Assembly: GCA_001632435.1 (NCBI GenBank) | Contig: KV423916.1 | Span: forward strand, 248,001-312,000 | Direction: 5' to 3' | DNA length: 64,000 nucleotides | From: Calocera cornea HHB12733 | Taxonomy: Eukaryota; Basidiomycota; Dacrymycetes; Dacrymycetales; Dacrymycetaceae | Shown here: positions 11,928 to 23,900 of the stretch, piece after piece | Numbering within the stretch: the stretch's first letter is position 1 | How the letters are laid out: each line of letters starts with the position of its first letter | Translations under genes and position numbers: made by a program | The notes under the pieces: generated by a model | Database searches by the model: none | Told to the model about the DNA's origin: nothing | What the model saw: the letters and a program-made list of their open reading frames with translations, nothing else

Positions 11928-13151
11928 ATGCCACTTTGCCAGCATTCAAAGTTCTCCAGCCCAACAGCCGACGTACCCACAGTCGTTCCTGCCTTGAAAG
12001 TGTGCCCATGGAGCGTGTGGGTGGAACAACTGGAAGATCGCAAACGCCTCAAAACTTGGGTGAAACAGTATGAGCCAGTACCATCACTGGAGGGATTTGA
12101 GCAGGCAGAAGGCTGGCTGGAGACCGCAAGTGGCCAGGTGCACACAGATTGGCCATACATCTTGCCGCCCACTTACGATGGAGACAGGAGATCAAGGTTG
12201 TGCTCTACGGACCGACGGAGTGTGACATACAAGTGAATGTCATTCTCGACGGGAGGCCAATGTGCTGCAATCAGTATGCTGCTGGACGCCATGAATGTAT
12301 TTTGATATCTGCGGTGGGTTTGACCGCGAAGGAGTGAAGCGGGCTTTTACGTTTCAGGAGATTGTTATCGACGGTCAGCACACTTCTTCAAAATGTATGC
12401 ATGTTCCTTAGCTAATTGCTTGCAACAGTCGATGCCGATGAGTCCCTGAAGGAAGACTTTTATGGAGAGCTCCAGGTCCTTATAGAAGTCGGTAGCTTTG
12501 GAGAGCTGGTGTCGGGCGGCCACGGAGATCAGAAGGTGTATGCGCCCCTTCCACTCCGGACTCCCGAGAAGGTCAAAGCGCAGCATGACCACTGCATCCA
12601 GTGAGTCTCTCCATCCCTCCCCAGTCATTTGGAAGGATTGACATCTCTTTCTTGCAGACTTGGGAGGGAGCTTCCATCTGCTGGCGAAGTATCGGTGGAG
12701 AACACTTTCACGTTTCAGCAAGGTTTCAGATTCTTATTCTATTACAATACCCGTGGTACGTGGAGTAAGATGTAACCGCCCCCTCTAGTATCTAATGGGA
12801 CCTTTCACAGAGCTTTTGGTGGCAAATAGCAATGGCGCCGTTCGTGAGTGTGCACCCATTTCGGGAGGGTTGGCAATTGACTTTGGAACAGCCTCCGTTG
12901 AAGCAGAACGTATCGCGGGCCTGGAAAGGAAGGTGACAAATCTGGAGGTACCAACCATTTTAATACAATGACATATTGACACCAGTCTAATCAGTATATA
13001 GGCGAAGCTGACGAAGTTGAAGAGGAGCGCGACGACGAGCGGAAAAGTCGGCAGTAGGGTGATCGCGAAGAGATTGGTTACGACGGTCGGTCAGAGGCAA
13101 GCCTCTGAGCCCTATCCGCTGCGGTCCAGGCGTACACCCAGCGAGCAGTAG
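11928..13151 (+). CDS. DUF7918-like protein A, with an apparent frame break
   Basis: Resembles the basidiomycete-expanded family annotated as DUF7918, of unknown function. The domain pattern fits: an N-terminal beta-rich segment (VWVEQLEDRKRLKTW, then QEIKVVLYGPTECDIQVNV and ILDGRPM), an FTFQEI segment, DADESLKEDFYGELQVLIEV, a late FTFQQGFRFLFYYNTREL motif, and a C-terminal coiled-coil/basic tail (AERIAGLERKVTNLEAKLTK). Introns at 12138-12187 and at about 12374-12428 join these in frame. At 12333-12340 the frame does not close: ISAVGLTAKE ends in TGA while GVKRAFTFQEI continues in the next frame, and no GT/AG intron fits. This is either a real frameshift or a sequence error. A related gene follows immediately. 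Start at 11928 is a best guess. Confidence 0.6.
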
Positions 13152-13573
13152 CGATTCCTTTCACTCTAAGCTCAAAACTCCCATCGCATACACATTCTTC
13201 CGGGTGGCCAGGTTCCGCATCGAAGTGATTGTCCTGTAAACTAACTTGTTCAAAAACATCATGTCATAATGTTACATGGCCAGAAGACCGTAGCTTACCG
13301 ACATGTTCCAAATTCAGTGTTATAAATAGACTATACAAGAACTCTATGTATCAAGTCTTAAAGCCTCAGCGAATTGTAGGGAGGAAGATCCTCTTGAATC
13401 ACCGTATTGCGTAAGGGAAAGAAGTCAGACTCATCAAAACCGGATGCATTTGCATTTCCGAACTCGGTGTCGCTTTGGATTTGGCCTCGAAATTGCCCCA
13501 GGAGATGACGTGTGTATTTCTTCCTCAGCTTATCTCTCTCTTCTCAGCTTGTGTGCCACAGTAATCCTCCGAA

Positions 13574-14698
13574 ATGCCAGGGCAAAGGCGTGTCAAGGCG
13601 CTCCACCTTGGTGACTGGTCTGTTGCAATAAAGCTAGATGACTCCGTAACACCAGTCTGGCGGGAGCGTGATGCAGATGCCCCAATACCCTACGACAACG
13701 GCCCGCCTTTACCGGATCGCATGACAAGAGGCTACGTGGAGTCATCACCAGAGCAGGTGAGCGGCACAATGGCGGTGTGGGCCTCCAGAACCAAAGCTTG
13801 ATTCTTCTAGAAAATCGCTTTTGTCATTACGGGCCCTCGACAGGTAGACATCCTGTATAGTGTGAGCTCCGATGGAGCCGATTTGGGTGCTATCCGGAGT
13901 GAAAAGTACACCCGCTCAAAGAATTTTGTTGTCAACGGGGCCAAGGACAACGACGGAACTTGGCGCTCTTTTGTTGTGAAACCAACTGTGTCTGGTATGC
14001 CCGACTTTTATCCCAACATCAGCATGGCGAGCTTATTTCCCGGAACAGACGACACTTTGGAGCACAATCACCGTGCAGGGGAGCTTGATGTGGAGATATG
14101 GGTCGGGAGGCTGGGAGACGAGGTGATGAACCAGAACAACCAAGGACTGCCTGGTGGCACCTTGACGACAGCGGCCGTCGCAAAGAAGACATACGCCAAA
14201 CAGGCATACACACTCCAGTTTGTAGTATTCCACCTTGGATTGGTGACAATCAGGCTGAAACTTCACATCGAAGGTTGGGCGAGGAGCTTCCAAACAGCCA
14301 GTTCAATGCTGTTTCCCCGAGGGCATTTGAGCTACACGAAAGCTACTTGTTCCGCTTTCACCATAACACGCGTGGTGAGTAAGTTGCGAAAGTGGCTCTC
14401 CCATGCTCAACCACGTTGGTTCTCTTAGAACTCCTCGTGGCGAGCAGCAATGGCTCAGTTCGTGAGTGTGCCCACTTCTCGGGGAATGAGTGTCTAAACT
14501 GGCTGCAGCATCTATCCATGAAGAAGAATTGGGTAGGGTGATGGTAAGCGCAGCTTTGCAGTATTGTTCCTCTTGTTGAACGATTGGGTGTTACAGGTGC
14601 AGCGGGATGCGGCACTGAGAGAGCTAGCTCAACTCAGAGCCGAGCTTCGACAACCTTCGGCTCACGAATATAATCTTCGCAAGCGCTCCCCTTCATGA
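13574..14698 (+). CDS. DUF7918-like protein B
   Basis: Tandem relative of the preceding gene, same strand, about 420 bp downstream. Exons in order: MPGQRRVKALHLGDWSVAI..., then KIAFVITGPRQVDILYSVS, then a segment with NHRAGELDVEIWVGRLGDE (matching the GELQVLIEVG part of copy A), then LGEELPNSQFNAVSP and ESYLFRFHHNTR, then ELLVASSNGSV and a short C-terminal helix (RDAALRELAQLRAELRQ) ending in basic residues. The NTR/ELLVAxSNG junction falls at the same intron position as in copy A, which supports common origin. No signal peptide or catalytic motif is visible. Family assignment is by remembered pattern, so moderate confidence. Function unknown. Confidence 0.6.
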
Positions 14699-14907
14699 GG
14701 CACGTTTCCACTTGATCATGAGTCGAACTCGTATTTCAGCAATACAGTACCATCGGGCTCAAGATTGATTTCTGCGATGTGGTATGTGATGCGAATCGGA
14801 CGGCTGCTCTCGAGCAGGCGGACGGACGGAGGTGCACTTGATCATGCGAAGTCGTGAGAATTTGCAATATATGATACATGCTCGATAAGAATGATCTAAT
14901 CCGTTCT
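14699..14907. other. Short convergent interval
   Basis: The DUF7918-like gene B and the O-FucT-like gene converge here; only 3' untranslated sequence is expected. Confidence 0.5.
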
Positions 14908-17122
14908 CTAATCAATCAGTGCCAAACGCCGGTCCATCCCGGCTCGTGCTCTCGCCTCTAGGATAATACCGCCCGCCGCACTCATCGCGTGGCCATAGTA
15001 GAATACGGCACGCGCCAGCAGCTCGTGTTCCAGCACGGCCTGCACGTCGCGCAACATCATGAATTGACCCAGGGAGCCGAGAGACGCGCGATCTGCTGGC
15101 GTAAGCAGATCCGACAGGAGGACGGCGTTGCTCGAGTGGATGAGTCGCACTGACGAGTCGTCTAATGCATCAGTCGCAAGGAAGATCCTATCCGCTAAGA
15201 GTCAACACCTTTGATTCCTCCAACAGCAGGAACAAGTCGCACTTATCATGCTCGAGTGGTGGCCCAGCCTCCAAAATGTCCCGGTTGGCTACCACACCAG
15301 GGACCTCATACGGAAGGATTTGTGCGCCACCCCGCACTTGGCGAACAATTGGCAAGGACTTCTTAAGTCGCTCCCTGATGCGGATCATATGGTCCGGTAA
15401 CGAACTTTCCATCACCCAGCCCAGCAGGATCACTGTGAAGCGCGTCAGATCAAGGACCGGAGGAACCGTATGAGCGCGTTACTTACTGTCACGCCGTCGC
15501 ATATGACCACCCATCCACAAGCGACCGTCATTCTTCTCTCGCATTTTCTGGTCGAGCTTGGCAGCTAGCTGAATGAACGGCATGGGTGGCCGAACATCCC
15601 ATACGGCCGTTTGTTGATAGGCCTCCATAGCCGCCTGAGTTGTGAAGCGCATACCACCCTAAACCTTTCGTCAATACTCCGTGATGACATCAAGGCGGAC
15701 ATATACGAACCGATTTTCGATTTACGTGGATCTCCCCTTCCATGTGCAACACATTCTCGGAAACATGTCCAAACTCTTCGACAAATCCGCGCAAGGCAGA
15801 TGAGAATCCGACTTGCTTCGTTGGGTGCACGGTGGACTTCACAAAGTCCATTCCTATCCTGTGACATAGTGAGCAACAGTGCGCGGCTGAAAGATTCCGT
15901 GACGTACTCTCCCTTGAAAGAATAAACCACTTCCGTTCCCGCTTCGTTCAAGGCCTTCTCAATCTCCCAGTCGTGTCGGGTATCGATAGGACCACCCGCC
16001 AGTTGAAGCTAAGCAAACATCAGCGAGCGCGAAACGCAGAATGTACGCCAGCAGCACACCTTGGCATCATCCCAATCCATCGCACCACCCTCGTCCAATC
16101 TCTCCAGCATCCTCTTCCGCACCTTCTCCCCCAGCTCCGTCCCGCCGACCCAGGCCGTAGGCGGCTTCACGAGTCGATCTACGCGCAGCACATTCGGCGG
16201 GGCGAAGTGCGAGTTCGGCACGGAGTGGATGGACAGTCCGGTGCCGTACAGGGAGAGCCGGTTGAATGTGCCCAACCAGTTTTCGGTTGAGGGAGGGAGG
16301 GAGTATAAGGCGTAGAACTCGGAGTAGAGAAGGACATTGTGGCGGCTTCGAAGGTGCGGGAGGTCGAGCATAACCTGCGATATCCTCAGCACCAGGTACA
16401 TGGTGTGGAACAGGTAAACGTACGCCAAGCGGTACCTTCCACCCATCGTGTCCCGTATGTCCGCCATACCCGAGAGAACCATCCCGATCCAGGTATTCGG
16501 CGAAGGATGAACATGCCGCTCTGCGCCAGCGCGTAAGTATTCCAGGTCAGAATGGGAAGAGAGAACTAACACACTCCTCAAACTCACACTCTCGGGCATA
16601 CACGTACGTGGGCAGTACAAGTGTTCGGTTCAACAAGTCGGCGTGCAGTATCGCGGTCTGCACAATGAAACGCAACTATGAGGGCCATACGCAAGTGAGT
16701 ATCCGCGAGCAGTATTTACAGCACAAGTGACGCACCTGGCCCCAACCCAGCCCAAGACTCCAATCGCGCATATAGAACCCCTTCGTCCGCGCTACCATCG
16801 CCCTCATCTCCGGCTCACCCCACGTTCCATGCTCCGTCTGCTGATCCGACGGTATCGGGCATAGCTTCTCATCGTCGTCCCAGCCTGGCGGCTGGTATGT
16901 TGTTTCTGGCGGGATCCAGTCGCCAGTATAGCCTGATGGTGTCGAGTATGTCGCGTATCCCGCTTTCGCACCAAGATACGTGCAGATCATCACTAAGGAG
17001 ATGCAGCCACCGATGATCATAAGCCTGCGTTTAAGGCCGCCGCCCAGTCGGATGTGGCTCCTCGACGTGGTGTGGTCCGACAGCCGGTCAAGAGCGCGTA
17101 TCTTCGGCTGGGGATCCTCCAT
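14908..17122 (-). CDS. O-fucosyltransferase-like type II membrane protein
   Basis: Predicted Golgi or ER type II membrane protein. After about 30 cytosolic residues (MEDPQPKIRALDRLSDH) comes one hydrophobic helix (LMIIGGCISLVMICTYLGAK). The lumenal part holds features of the basidiomycete O-FucT-like family: MRDWSLGLGWGQ near the N-terminal side of the domain; a DLPHLRSRH segment; LYGTGLSIHS; FRVVCASQ; WMGGHMRRRD, the counterpart of the sugar-nucleotide-binding H-x-R-x-D motif of GDP-fucose protein O-fucosyltransferases; then DRIFLATDA; and near the end AVFYYGHAMSAAGGIILEAR. Several short introns interrupt it. Donor sugar and acceptor are not established for this fungal family, so fucosyltransfer is inference. 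It is divergent from the HCNGP-like gene, with 338 bp between start codons. Confidence 0.6.
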
Positions 17123-17460
17123 CTTCGACCACGGGGGAGAGAAGAGAGCAATAAGCAGGGAGAAATAGACGCAGATTAGGTTGGTATATGATGCTCGGGG
17201 TCGTGGGACATTGCTTGCTGCGCGGTAGGGTAGCCCGGTCGCTGCGGCCTCGACGCGTGCAAGTACTGTATGGTGTGGTCCCTGGCACTGCCACCAGGTG
17301 TGACTTTCGGCCTGTCAAACGCAGTCTCACCACCGGGACAACACCTCGCTCTGTGCTGTATCACCACTTTTCTCCTTGGATGATCCAGTCGATACAACAC
17401 CTTCTAGTCAGTTTCATCCATACTTTACATGTTGTGCTTGAGTCCTGACTTGGCAGCAGC
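17123..17460. promoter_or_regulatory. Divergent promoter interval, O-FucT-like / HCNGP-like
   Basis: The two genes are head to head with 338 bp between their start codons, so both promoters and 5' leaders must lie here or overlap. No TATA box or specific operator was recognised. Confidence 0.4.
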
Positions 17461-18575
17461 ATGGATCTTGTTCATTATAACGACGACGAGGACACGTCGC
17501 CACGCGCTGGCTCGTCTCGACACGGGGTCCAGTCCTCGTCGCCGTCGCGCTTGAATGGCCGGAGCGGTCTCAACCATACGGATGTGAGCGATGCTTTTCC
17601 TTAGTTGGACAAGAAGCACATGGCCATCCCCTCGCTGGTTTGTTGGGCACAGGTCAACGCTGGAACGCGTGCTGAGCGTGACAGTCGGCAGGCACGAGGT
17701 ACGTGACCAGCCTCAGGTTTTACCACAGAGTCAGGCCGCTAATGCGCGTCAGATCCTGAACCTGGTCCATCCACCACTACATCCACCTCGATGAGGTCCG
17801 ACTATGCACCTTCCTCTTCTCGCCTGCCGCCGCCTCCTGCATCGAGCTCCCTGTTCCCGGAAGGGCCTGGTACAGCCCGTGCACGCGTTCTGCCCGACCC
17901 GGACGACGAAGAAGCACACCTCCGCGCTCTCCTACGTCCACCGCCTATCGATGCTGTGGATAACTGGGGTATACCTCCGAGGCCAGCTGGAGAGCCTGAC
18001 CCAGCCTTGGTGGTTGGGCATCCTCTATCTATACCTGAACTTTTAGCTGACCTCGCCATCACGCAGGCGAAACTGGCAAAGTTCCACGATCTGAAGCGTA
18101 AGGGAAAGCATTTCAACGATACTCTCATGTCCAACAAAGCGTTCCGCAATCCGCATATCTACGAGAAGCTGGTTAACTTCGTGGATGTCGACGAGAAGGG
18201 GACAAACTTTCCGAGGGAGATCTGGGATCCGTTTGATTACCGGCCAGAGTGGAAGGCAGAGGCATTGGGTACGTGCCACCCGTTGGCAAGTAATGTCTGT
18301 ATACTGATGTGCATTTAGCGGAAGAGCAGAAAAAGCGCTCGGAAGCTATCGAAGCAGCACAAGGACGTGGCAAGCGCAACGAGATCTCCTTCACATCATC
18401 TTCCAAAGCGGCCGAAAAGCCTCGACCGCGAGATCGCGATCGAGACCGTGATGGAAAGGAAAGGTACGAGCCGTATCCCGGGCGCAGCAAAGAGCGCGAC
18501 AGGGACGAGAAAAGGAGCAGATGGGATGTCGGTGCTCCTCCTAAGGATAGGCGGAGGGAGAACGGCAGGAGATGA
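17461..18575 (+). CDS. HCNGP/SAP30BP-family nuclear protein
   Basis: Homologue of the HCNGP-like family (human SAP30BP), linked to transcriptional repression and to splicing. The start at 17461 gives [20 protein letters not shown], the acidic 'LVxYxDDE' opening typical of the family. The conserved HCNGP domain follows: [60 protein letters not shown] and [20 protein letters not shown]. The tail is charged and rich in RD/RE dipeptides ([18 protein letters not shown]), as in many splicing-associated proteins, and ends in ENGRR. At least four introns. Role in this fungus inferred from family only. Confidence 0.85.
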
Positions 18576-18611
18576 TCTGATAATGCTGCATTGTATTCTA
18601 TGTGGACATGC

Positions 18612-20172
18612 CTAATACATTGGAAATGATGGGTCTACTTCCGTCGACCAGGCGCGTAAGCCGCCTACCACGTCTTTCACCCTGTCTGCGTCTGCACCCA
18701 GCACGGTCCGCAATGCGCAAGCGGCGACTTGTGAGTCGTTACCCAGCTTGCACACGACATATGTTTCCTTCCCAGGTGACAACTGAGCCAAAGGATCGCG
18801 TATCAAGGTGCCCAGTGGGACGTCTGTCGGTCGTGTTAGTTCTGATGATGGTCATCGTGCGATGCCAGATACGTACTGCGTGCTCCCGGAAGATGACAGA
18901 TCGAGAACTCCTCTTTCGACCGTACGTCCAGGACGTCGACCTCGCCTCGCCTCGCCTCCAGGACTTCCACTCCAACCCTCTCTTCCCCGTCCCTCTTCCC
19001 GGTCGCTTCCAGATCCTCCCTCACACCTCCACAGAAAGCAACATATTCCCCCCTCTCCACCAGCTCCCTCGCCCCTCCTTCCCTCCCACACGCAGGGCAA
19101 TCCTTCCTCCTCGGCCTGACCTTCAAGCTCCTGAACATCGGGCTCCCAAGCGCCGAAAATATCAGGAGCGTAGGAGTTGCGGTCTCGCTTGACGCGTACG
19201 GGCCCAGCTCGGCGACGAGCTGTATCGCCGTCTGCGCCTGGAGCACCCCGATCACGCCTGTGACGGGGCCGAGGACGCCGACCTCCTCGCATGTCCCGAT
19301 CTCTTCCTGCTTCGGCGGTGTCGGCCATAAGCAGCGGTAGCATGGACCTCGGCCACCGGATTGAAGGGGCAGGTTGTACACACTTAGTTGGCCATCGTAG
19401 CGGATTGCGGCGCCGGAGACCAGCGACTTGTCGAGCGCGATGCACGCGTCGGAGATCAGATAACGCGTAGCCGGGTTGTCCGTGCAGTCTAGGACGATGT
19501 CGTAGGAGGAGATGATAGGGAGCGCATTCGTGGAGTTCAGCGAGGTAATATGAGGGATGATGTACAGGGTGGGATTGATGCTGCGGAGTTCATGTCAGCA
19601 CCGGAAGACCGGTATGAGACCAAATGCGTACGCCTCAAGAGCAGCCTTTGCAGAGAGCGCCTTCGGCCAGCCTTGTCGCGCTGAGGTGTGTAGTACTTGA
19701 CGATGTAGGTTCGAAACGTCGACGTCGTCTGGGTCGACGATGCCAATTGTGCCTAAGTTGCGGTTGTGAGCGAGGGTGACTCGAAATAGGCAGGCGACGC
19801 ACCCACACCAGCTGCAGCCAGATACTGCAGCGCAGGGCAACCCAATCCACCAGCCCCTACAACAAGTACTCGAGCAGACCGGAGCTTGAGCTGAGCTAGT
19901 GAATATGAGAAGATAGAAAAGAGGAGAGGAGCGTGCGGTTGCGCACCTGGTAGCCCAAAGTCCTCTAGGATCATTTGGCGCCCATATCGCTTGTAGTCCT
20001 CGAGGGGCATAGGCAAGGCAGATGTGGACGTTGAGCATTCAGCGAGTACATCGGTTTCAGTTGCAGCGAGCTTCTTTTCTGCTCGTTCAAGAGCATCTTT
20101 GAGATAGAATATCTCATCTCGCAATGAAGGTATGTGAGAATGCATTAGCGGGTCGACGCCCTCGGGACCCAT
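18612..20172 (-). CDS. UBA4: Uba4/MOCS3-type adenylyltransferase-sulfurtransferase
   Basis: E1-like enzyme that adenylates and thiocarboxylates the ubiquitin-like protein Urm1, for 2-thiolation of tRNA wobble uridine and protein urmylation; the MOCS3 class can also serve molybdopterin synthase. An N-terminal coiled-coil ([20 protein letters not shown]) leads to [17 protein letters not shown], the nucleotide-binding [36 protein letters not shown] and [17 protein letters not shown]. Zinc-binding Cys pairs are seen as CYRC and CPAC, and the catalytic-region Cys as [12 protein letters not shown]. The C-terminal rhodanese domain has [20 protein letters not shown] and the active-site Cys in [12 protein letters not shown]. 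The start is set at ATG 20172 ([12 protein letters not shown]); a second Met lies ten residues in. It converges with the HCNGP-like gene (37 bp between stops) and diverges from the M13 peptidase. Confidence 0.93.
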
Positions 20173-20328
20173 CCAGCTGGGAAAGCGCGTCAATCAACTC
20201 AATTGAAGGGACGCGACGGGCGCTTCTTCATCGCCACCAGATGAACGAACGTGATGGCAACGCGTCCCGACGCCTGATGAGCTGCGTCGACCAGAGGTTC
20301 ACCACTTCCGCAACCTCAACTCCCAAAA
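20173..20328. promoter_or_regulatory. Divergent promoter interval, UBA4 / M13 peptidase
   Basis: Only 156 bp separate the start codons, so core promoters are likely shared. No clear TATA box seen. Confidence 0.4.
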
Positions 20329-23300
20329 ATGGCCGAGGACGGTGCTCCCAGACCGTCAGTGGACGATGGTGAGCAGTATATACAGATGATAATGAAGAGA
20401 TTTCTTATTGCCCTACTCAGAGTCTGCTCCACTCCTTAACGACGACGCGCCAGCCGAGCCCTCGTTCCTGCAGCGCCTCACAGCGTCGACTGAGGAGCTT
20501 ACGCCGCTCAGCAAGGTCCTCGCCCTATTGGCTCTGATTCTCCTCATACTCTCGTCCGTATTTATTGGTCTTTTCGCCGGTGCGGAAACCAAACTCAGTC
20601 GCGTCCTCAATGCACCGATCCCGACCATTACGGAGACCCAGACTGAGGTGAGGACCGAGACGCATGTCGTGACCAAGACAGCCATCCAAGATCACACACA
20701 GACCTGGACGGCGACAAAGACTTGGGGGACCACCGTGACGGCTACAAGAATTGCTACGGTCACGGCCAGCCCGCCGGAGAAGACGCCGGACAAGGGCGAT
20801 GTGAGTCGTCTCATTTGTTCGTGCCGCTCAATGCTAACCTGGCGACAGGCTATTTGCATCTCTACCGACTGCATCAGGCTCTCTGCCGCAATTCTTTCGA
20901 GCATTGACCCCACTTCAAATCCTTGCGAGGACTTCTTCCAGTTTGCGAGTGCGTAACTTCTGCTGTCACTGTTTCATGCCGTGGCCTAACCACGCGCCAG
21001 GCGGAGGATGGGTCAAGGAACACCCTCTACCCGCCGACAAGGGTGCATATATTCGTAATCCTACAGACACATCTCCTGATTACAAACAGGACTTATTACG
21101 AGTTTCGAGCTCCTCTCGATCGAAAACAAGCGGATTATTGAGCAGATTCTGACGAACCCGCCGTTGATTGCCCCATCCCCGGCGGACGCCATCACCCTTT
21201 CGAAGCTTCACACCTTGTACGGCAGCTGCATGGATGAAGTGACGCTGAAGCAGAGAGGAGAGAAGCCACTGTTGGCGATGATAAAGGAGCTGGAGCTGCT
21301 CTTCCACGGCGGTATTGGCGAGAATGGCGTGCGGGCGGCGGATGAGCAGAACATAATGAAGGAGCTTCCGCCCAAGGGGTTGACGGCGGCACTTTCGTGG
21401 TTGCACTCGAAGGGTACGTTCACTGCGTTTGTTCATTATCTGGTATCTAACGCATATATGCAGGTGTTGAAGTCCTGTTCTCCTTTATGATCGATGGTGA
21501 CGCGGGGGTCGACCCTGATGCCATGACCGTCTGGTTCTCTCAGCCCGACCTCGGTCTGCCTTCGAAGGAATATTACGAGGAAGATGACATCCTCGAGCTC
21601 TACACCTCCGTGCTTGCCCGCATCTTCCTCGAGCTTTCGCCACAACCTGCAACTCCTCCTTCTCCTGGGCCTACCCCCACTCAGTCTCCTTGGCCCTGGC
21701 CCTGGCCGCGTCCTACCCCATGCGTTTGCCCGGGCGACGAACCCGAACTTCCTCCTGCGCAGAACCGCACGCTCCAAGCACGAAAGCTGGCTGAACGCGT
21801 TGTCGAGTTCGAGCAGGCCATTGCACGTGCTGGAGCGGATCTCGATTTCCTGCAAGGTGATCCCCTCGGGACGTACAACCCCGTGCCGTTCAGCAACCTC
21901 ACCGGTTCACTGCCCAGCATCTCCTTCGGCACGTTCTTCTCAGCATTTGCGCTCCGCAGCTTCCCGGAGAGGATCATTGTCACGTATCCTCCCTATTTGA
22001 AGTCCCTGAAGGAGATTCTCGACTACACCTCTCCGCAAGTCCTCCTTGGACACTTCACCGCCCGCCTCGTCCTTTCATACACAAACTATCTGTCGACCAC
22101 CACTGAACTCTGGCAGGCGAAGCGCAAGCTCACCGAAGTGCTTTCTGGCATCAAGCCTGGCAGCATGACCGAGCGAAGCGAGTGGTGTCTCGGCGTTGTC
22201 GAGTCCGCACTGGGCTTCGCTGCGGGAAGGCCGTTTGTCCAGCAGACGTTTGCGGGCAGTGCACGCGAGAAGGGCACCAAGGTCATCACGGATGTCATCA
22301 CCGCCTTCAAACATCGTCTCCCAGACCTTGCATGGATGGACAAGAAGAGCGCGAAGGCTGCAGCGGAGAAGGCCGATGCGATTCGCGTCAAGGTTGGATA
22401 CCCGCTCAGCCCTAACACGACGGACGCTACGAGCATCGCGAGGTACTACAGCATTGTGCCCATCAAGAACGAGACATTCTTTGAGAACGTGCTATCTTCT
22501 CAGTGAGTTTCCTCCTCCTTAGACGTGGCTGAACTGACAGTCTTCCAGAGTTGCTGATACCATGAGAATGTGGGCAAAGGTTGGTAAGAGGCGAGATAAG
22601 GAAGAGTGGGAGATGATTCCCTCCGAGGTATGCATAACTCTTTCAGCCCAGCACAGAGGCTGATGCGTTCCAGGTCAACGCATATTTCAACCCTCCAGCG
22701 AATGAGGTGCGTTCCTTGCCATAGACAGCGTTCAGACATTGACCCCAGACCCAGATCGTCTTCCCGGCCGGGATTCTACGTCCACCCTTCTTCTCCGCGG
22801 ACTGGCCCTCATATCTCTCCTATGGCGCCTTCGGAAGCGTGGCTGCCCATGAGCTAACTGTATGCGTATCCTCTCCCTTGATTTGGATCAATCTAATGTA
22901 CAACTCTTAGCATGCATTCGACAGTGCCGGTCGCCTGTATAATCAGCAAGGAAAGCTAGAAGAGTGGTGGACGAACACTACCAGTGAGGCGTATGACGAA
23001 CGCGTCAAGTGCATATCAGAGCAGTATTCTAGTAAGCAGACCGCTGTCGTTTCGCACAGCCTATTGATACATGCCCAGAGTATTGGGTAGACGATGGTAA
23101 GGGGGGCAAGGCCTACGTCAATGTGAGTGTTCGCGATGAGGAGCATAGTGCATATATTCTTATCTCTGGGGGCCAGGGCAATCTCACTTCTGGTGAGAAC
23201 ATTGGCGACGCCGGCATTGCTCTTTCCTACCGTGCATGGGAGGCACAGTACAACTCGTCTTGGGCTAAGGGAGGCGAGTACCTGCTCCCCGGCTTGAACT

Positions 23301-23625
23301 ACAGCCGTGAGCAGCTGTTCTTCATCTCCTTTGCAAGGACCTGGAGCTCGAATGCGAAGGCTGCCACTGCTGTGGGTTCTCTGCGCTCTCGCTTGGTACA
23401 TGTGCTCACAGCTTCGGCAGCTCCAGCGCGTTCGGACTGATCCACACTCCCCACCGAGGTTCAGGACGAATGTATGCGCCATTTGCTCCATCATTTTGAT
23501 TCTTGTGTGCTAAAGATCGATCGCAGGGGCCATTGTCCAATCTTCCTGAGTTTGCAAGAGCCTTCAACTGCTCTGTTGGAACGCCCTTGAATCCACCACC
23601 AGAGAAGCAATGCCATCTGTGGTAG
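20329..23625 (+). CDS. M13-family zinc metallopeptidase (neprilysin / ECE-like)
   Basis: Type II membrane endopeptidase of family M13. The start at 20329 gives [13 protein letters not shown], splicing to [16 protein letters not shown] membrane helix [20 protein letters not shown] is followed by a Thr-rich stalk. The ectodomain begins with the Cys-containing [20 protein letters not shown]. Active-site elements are all present: NAYFNPP (substrate binding), AHELTHAFD (HExxH, split by an intron between T and H), GENIGDAG (ExxxD glutamate ligand) and the family C-terminus KQCHLW, normally CxxW. An unusual proline/tryptophan-rich insertion ([17 protein letters not shown]) lies at about 21660-21760, where a helical loop is usual. 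About nine introns. Likely cleaves small peptides outside the cell or in the secretory lumen. Confidence 0.93.
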
Positions 23626-23900
23626 GCAGCATTGTGTGGGAAGGATGTGAGGATGTCTTGCATGACTCATTCGTATCTTCACATTTAAATCTTGCGCTCA
23701 CCCTGTATTAGTAGTACTATGCAATCATATCACATATATGCATCCGACTCGAGCGTGACCACCCTCTTTTTGGGGAGACAACTCTGTGACGCGTCACCTC
23801 GCGTCTCCCTTCTTCTTCCCACCATCTTCAAACACAGTTGGCATTGCTCGATATCGGTTTCTTGACTTGAACTTCTTGTTCATACTTCAACTACTGCTAA
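23626..23900. other. Intergenic stretch
   Basis: About 275 bp between the M13 gene and the next start; nothing recognised. Confidence 0.5.
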
